From NCBI GenBank assembly GCA_023525975.1, contig CM042043.1, positions 33,304,001 through 33,368,000 of the forward strand: a stretch of DNA of 64,000 nt, read 5' to 3'. This stretch comes from Smallanthus sonchifolius (Eukaryota; Streptophyta; Magnoliopsida; Asterales; Asteraceae). The position numbers and the translations under genes were made by a program. Of the stretch, positions 60,191 through 64,000 are shown in pieces (the first letter of the stretch is position 1; each line of letters opens with the position of its first letter). Under the pieces are notes generated by a model. That model was not told the DNA's origin. It saw only the letters and a program-made list of their open reading frames with translations, and did no database searches.

Positions 60191-60808
60191 ATCACCCCCT
60201 AATATTTGTTTGTTCACATTAATCTTCACATCATCAGTAGTGGACCAACACCTTCTTGTTAAACCAAGTTCAGTTCTCTTTTTATCCTTCCACTTGGTGC
60301 ACTCGTATGGAACGTGACCAAGTTCATCACCTCTTCCACGTCCTCTTTCTCCTCTACCAAAGTCTCTTCCTTGACCCTTACCACAACCTTGATTACCATC
60401 ACCTCGACCTTTCCATAATGCCAACTTTCAGAATCTCCAGCCTTTGCCATTAAAAGCTTGTTTTGATCATTCTCCTCCGGTTCACCATGACTCTTGAGAT
60501 GTTCTTTATACACCTTTATTCTTCCCACTGCTTCCTCAATTGGCATTTCATCAATTTTTGAATACTGCTCGATAGATGCCACGATCGGTAGAAACTTCTT
60601 TGGAACTGAGTTAAGCAATTTCCTTATAATTACCTTATCTTTAAGATTAGAACCAAGACTTTTAAACTTGGCTCTTGGGCTGGTCAACTTACCTGCAAAG
60701 TCATTCACGGTTTCGTTCTTTTTCATCTTTAAGGTCTCTAGCTCGCTCCTCAGGGTTTGTGGACGTTCCTTTTGAACTAGATCAGCTCCTAGGTATCGAA
60801 CCGTAATC

Positions 60809-61486
60809 ATGGTTTAAAAAAACGGTCGAGGCGCACGTATTGAGGCATGCCTCGAGGCGAGGCGGCAAGAAATCGTATATGAGGCGGCGCCTCACTGGGT
60901 ATTTTTAAACGTACGCCTCATTGGTCTGAGGCGGTCGTTTCTGATCCGAGGTGGTCTTGTACTGTGCGAATTTCTAATGGGTCAGAAATGGAGATGAAAT
61001 AGAGTGACAACTGCGATAGAGATGAAATAGAAGTAAGACTTACCTGTTTTAGGGTTTACATAGAGAAGGAGATGAAAAACTCATGAGACTTGAACTTTTT
61101 AGGGTTTACAGGGAGGGAGATGGAGACGAGATGTAGAAACAGATGACGGCTGGACAGTTTAGGGTTTACACCCTTTTATTTTTTTTTGTTTTCACAAAAT
61201 TACATTTTCATCTTTAAAGTTATAGGTTTTCACAAAATTACATTTTCATCCTTAAAGTTATAGGTTTTCACAAAATTACATTTTCATCCTTAAAGTTATA
61301 GGTTTTCACAAAATTACATTTTCATCCTTAATGTTATAGGTTTAATAAAATTTAAACCTGATGATGAATATATAATTTATATATATATATTTTTTAAATT
61401 TCGCCTCGGGCATACGCCTCGAGTCTTACGCCTCGTGAGGCGAAGGGAAAACGCCTCGAGGTTCGATTCCGTTCTTTTAAACCTTG
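60809..61486. mobile_element. Mutator-like element in copia gag (678 bp)
   Basis: Perfect 9-bp ACCGTAATC duplications (60800-60808 and 61487-61495). Ends ATGGTTTAAAAAAACGG and, reverse-complemented, CAAGGTTTAAAAGAACGG are inverted copies. It carries GAGGCG/CGCCTC arms and an inner tandem repeat. Confidence 0.85.
61188..61339. repeat. Four tandem copies of a 38-bp unit
   Basis: Each starts GTTTTCACAAAATTACATTT, at 61188, 61226, 61264 and 61302, with one or two changes between units. Confidence 0.9.
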
Positions 61487-62250
61487 ACCGTAATCGAATC
61501 CCATACATCCCTTGTGTTTGAGTTTTGTGCAACTTGTAGCAGAATGTCTTCCGACAGTGTTTGGAAGATCATTATTTTCGTTATAAAACCCTTCTTTTCG
61601 TCTACTGCTGCTGTTGCTCAATCAATTGCCTCCTAAAGACCATAAGCCTTTAAAATTGTCTCCATCAGAATCGCCCACGTGGTGTAGTTTGATTCAGTCA
61701 ACTTTGGACACTGTAAAGACACGTTCACGTTGTCTTGCTCACGGATTGGTACCACTACTTTGTTTGCTGCATCGTCTTTTTTGCTTAGCCCTTTTTTTTA
61801 ACTTGCTCTTGCTGATCTTGCCTTTAAAATTGCGAATCTTGCTTATGATCTAGTGAAACTTGCTACTGGGTCTTGCTTCTTGCTGCTCTTGCTGATTACT
61901 TGCTGTGTTCTTGCTTTAATCTTGTTTATTCGATCTTGTTGCGTTCTTTCTTTTTTGCTTATCTTGTTGTGTTCTTGCTGATTTCCTTGCATCCCCTACT
62001 TGCTACGTTCTTACGATATTCTTGCTGATCTTGCCTTTAAACTTGCTATTCTGCTCTTGCTCAAACTTTCTGTATTCCCTTGCTATGCGTTCAAAGAAAC
62101 TGAACCCACTGCCTCTTGCTCCTTGCTGCTTTCGTTCTGATCACAAGGATCGTGATCTGCCCTTGATTGCTGCTGCTGTTTCTTTCTTGCTGATCACATG
62201 GGTCGCTATCAGCATAGCTTCTACCTACGAACACACGGTATGAGCCTGGT

Positions 62251-62262
62251 GCTCTGATACCA
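62251..62262 (-). promoter_or_regulatory. Primer binding site of the decayed copia element
   Basis: The reverse complement reads TGGTATCAGAGC, complementary to tRNA-iMet. Confidence 0.85.
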
Positions 62263-62410
62263 ATTGAAGCCCAAGAACGTCAATTATGAAAATAGAAGAA
62301 GAAAGAAGAATTTGGTATGATCAAAACACCTTGATCGAAACTTCATTTATAATTCTGGAAATAGTAAAAACAAAACACCGGTCTTTAAATAGACTCTTTG
62401 GGACCTCAAG

Positions 62411-63736
62411 GATCAAGAAATCACACTGCATAATACCTGGTTCCTTATTGAAATGGAAATATTCGGTTTATGGCTCTAGGAGGATTGAGCTGTCTCCACT
62501 CTCCACTTTTAGAAAACCCTCTTCTTGGATGGGGACGTTTACTTCCATGTACCTCATCACTTACCTTGTCCATGGCGTTGTGTTTGTGGGTGGTGTTTGT
62601 GTGTGTGAAGGGAAGGGAGGGGTTGCTTCTTATTGATATGGAAATAGTAGAGTGCATTATAATCAAAATCAATTTTTTCTTCTTCCATGTATATCTTTTG
62701 ACTATAAATTACAACCTCAACTTTCCCTTTTTCTACATTGACCATGAAACTTGGGTTACTTCCTTGCTCTTGTTGTCTCCTTTTTCCTGTTTTTCTGGTA
62801 CTCTTATGGGATGGAAAGGATGTACCTGTCTAATACATTCTAGTTAGTATCATGGCGGTTTGAGTTATGAGGAGTCAGAATTGGTGATATAGGAAGTGGA
62901 CTTTTGTTCACACAAATGTACTTGGTGCAAATATAAAGAGCATTGTAGAATGGGTTAGTGATCAACAAGCTTCTTTTATTAAAAAGGTGTGGCATCAGTT
63001 ATTTGCACTAAAAACAGTCTGAAGTCAAGGCCTAAAGGGACATTCTTGGTTGCATGAATGCACGATGCGACAATATTTGGAGTGAAGGCGCTTGAGTTTC
63101 ACAATCAAGTAAGTGATGAACTTTTGTGAGCAAATTTTTTCCTTTTTTTCTCTGTGGGTTTTCGTATTGAATTCTAGAGGATAATTACTTTTTTCTTAGA
63201 CCAGTACATAAATCTATTTTAATCTGACCTTGTTTACTCCAGGAGCTGGCATAGAAATGAGTTTGTGATTAATAACTTAGGACAGTATTCTTTTGTGGAA
63301 GAGGAGGGGGGGGGGGGTGGAGAGGAAAGAGAAAGGACATGTGTTGTCCACTCCTTCATTCCTACATGTTTAACCGATTTTTTTATTATAACCTATTACC
63401 TGTTCAATAAGTGACTTGAATCCTTTGAGGGTATTTTAGTACTTTTACTTGGTATCGTTAGTATTAAGTCGTTGCTTTGTATACAAGGGAGTCAAGTTGC
63501 CAGGGGTGGATGCATTCTTGTGTCAGGGGGGACACATGCACCCCATCAACTTGGGCTTTTACTACAAAAATATCTAGAAGTTTATGGATAAAACGTAATA
63601 GGCCCCTCTAGAAAATCCAAAGGCACCCTCTAACAAAATTCAAAGGCCCCCAACAAGAAGTGCACTCCTAGGAATTAGAACCCATAGTGAGCGTTGGATT
63701 AACAATTGAGAGGCCTGCTGGAAATGGGGAATTAAT
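62411..63736. other. Intergenic stretch, no gene seen
   Basis: Short overlapping frames at 62445-62847 have no domain. A run of G lies near 63305-63317. About 63490-63700 resembles an eroded hAT-type repeat (GGGGGGACACATGCACCCC). No splice series found. Confidence 0.4.
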
Positions 63737-63969
63737 TAAATCGAGATAGCTAAGAATGAAATCTTTTTTATTCATTTTATAGCAATTTTTAGAATATAGA
63801 TAGAGTTTTTAATAGTTTTCAGATTATATTTTAGCTAATTTGGTCATTTGATAAAATCGAGATAGCTAAGAATGAAATCTTTTTTATTCATTTTATAGCA
63901 ATTTTTAGAATATAGATGGAGTTTTTAATAGTTTTCAGATTATATTTTAGCTAATTTGGTCATTTGATA
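63737..63969. repeat. 116-bp tandem duplication
   Basis: The unit beginning TCGAGATAGCTAAGAATGAA at 63741 recurs at 63857 almost without change and ends GGTCATTTGATA. Confidence 0.9.
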
Positions 63970-64000
63970 TTTTTAAAATCGACCCGTTTTGACCCCCACT

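Larger units (their letters stand above)
60191..62240 (-). pseudogene. Copia gag (UBN2-type), interrupted and truncated
   Basis: N-terminal part (about 61500-61740, minus strand) encodes CPKLTESNYTTWAILMETIL and ATAAVDEKKGF before a block ending DVWDSI. After the insert at 60809-61486 the frame continues with VRYLGADLVQKE and a gag domain of about 180 residues (60259-60810). The C-terminal knuckle is cut down to GHVPYEC, without its first two cysteines. Stops lie in the N-terminal half. A region of repeated CTTGCTG words (about 61800-62220) precedes it as leader. Confidence 0.7.
59835..62410 (-). mobile_element. Ty1/copia element, pol deleted, partly decayed
   Basis: On the minus strand: remnant 5' LTR (62265-about 62410), primer site (62251-62262), gag (60191-62240, split by a Mutator-like insert), polypurine stretch (about 60191-60205), 3' LTR (59835-60190). 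Protease, integrase, RT and RNase H are missing. The outer part of the 5' LTR is also lost. Confidence 0.7.

Noticed and set aside
61188..61339. CRISPR-like array from the four 38-bp units
   Set aside because: Units are head-to-tail without spacers and lie inside a plant transposon.
61800..62240. CTTGCTG-rich stretch as a tandem repeat array or coding region
   Set aside because: The words are irregularly spaced and lie between primer site and gag, so this is best read as the leader of the copia element.
1..64000. A new multi-gene system or defence island
   Set aside because: Apart from two host genes, essentially all coding signal belongs to known retrotransposon, Helitron and MITE types. 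The unusual parts are reported singly.

Overview
The window looks like nuclear DNA of a flowering plant: GT-AG introns, AT-rich intergenic sequence, and a dense layering of LTR retrotransposons, Helitrons and TIR transposons. The Ty1/copia SIRE elements carry a long extra ORF after pol of a kind I associate with Asteraceae, so a daisy-family genome is my best guess; the family assignment is inference. There is no sign of bacterial operons, CRISPR arrays or rRNA.

Layout. 1-10591: a very young Ty3/gypsy Tekay-type chromovirus (+), with its 5' LTR cut by the window edge. It has one uninterrupted 1494-codon polyprotein and LTRs that differ at three sites by eye. It sits inside the gag of a SIRE element (-) whose 5' end remains at 10592-13258. 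14638-24071: AT-rich sequence with three Helitrons, Mutator-like, hAT-like and Tourist-like elements; the first Helitron holds a four-exon, 72-codon gene model. 24289-40062: a nested stack. A small TIR element was split by a 15-kb SIRE element (-, TSD GTAGT), which was split in turn by a 2.5-kb gypsy solo LTR (TSD TGATG). 40474-42610: a SWEET2-type sugar transporter gene, complete in six exons except for a 429-bp transposon in exon 2. 44655-49848: a Helitron (-) carrying exons of an XBAT34/35-like ankyrin gene. 49849-53473: another Helitron end, a SIRE 3' remnant split by a solo LTR, and a gypsy LTR remnant. 55774-58160: an intact FLX-like coiled-coil gene. 59248-62450: a decayed copia element and two related Mutator-like elements.

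Two host genes are clear, SWEET2-like and FLX-like, both on the + strand. As I recall, their Arabidopsis counterparts (AT3G14770 and AT3G14750) are near neighbours, so this may be ancient microsynteny stretched by transposons. The strongest oddities are the transposon in the SWEET2 exon, tRNA-like A/B-box modules in two gypsy LTR families, and the gene pieces carried by Helitrons. Coordinates and alignments were read by eye; boundaries with a named target-site duplication are firm to a base or so, the rest are approximate.
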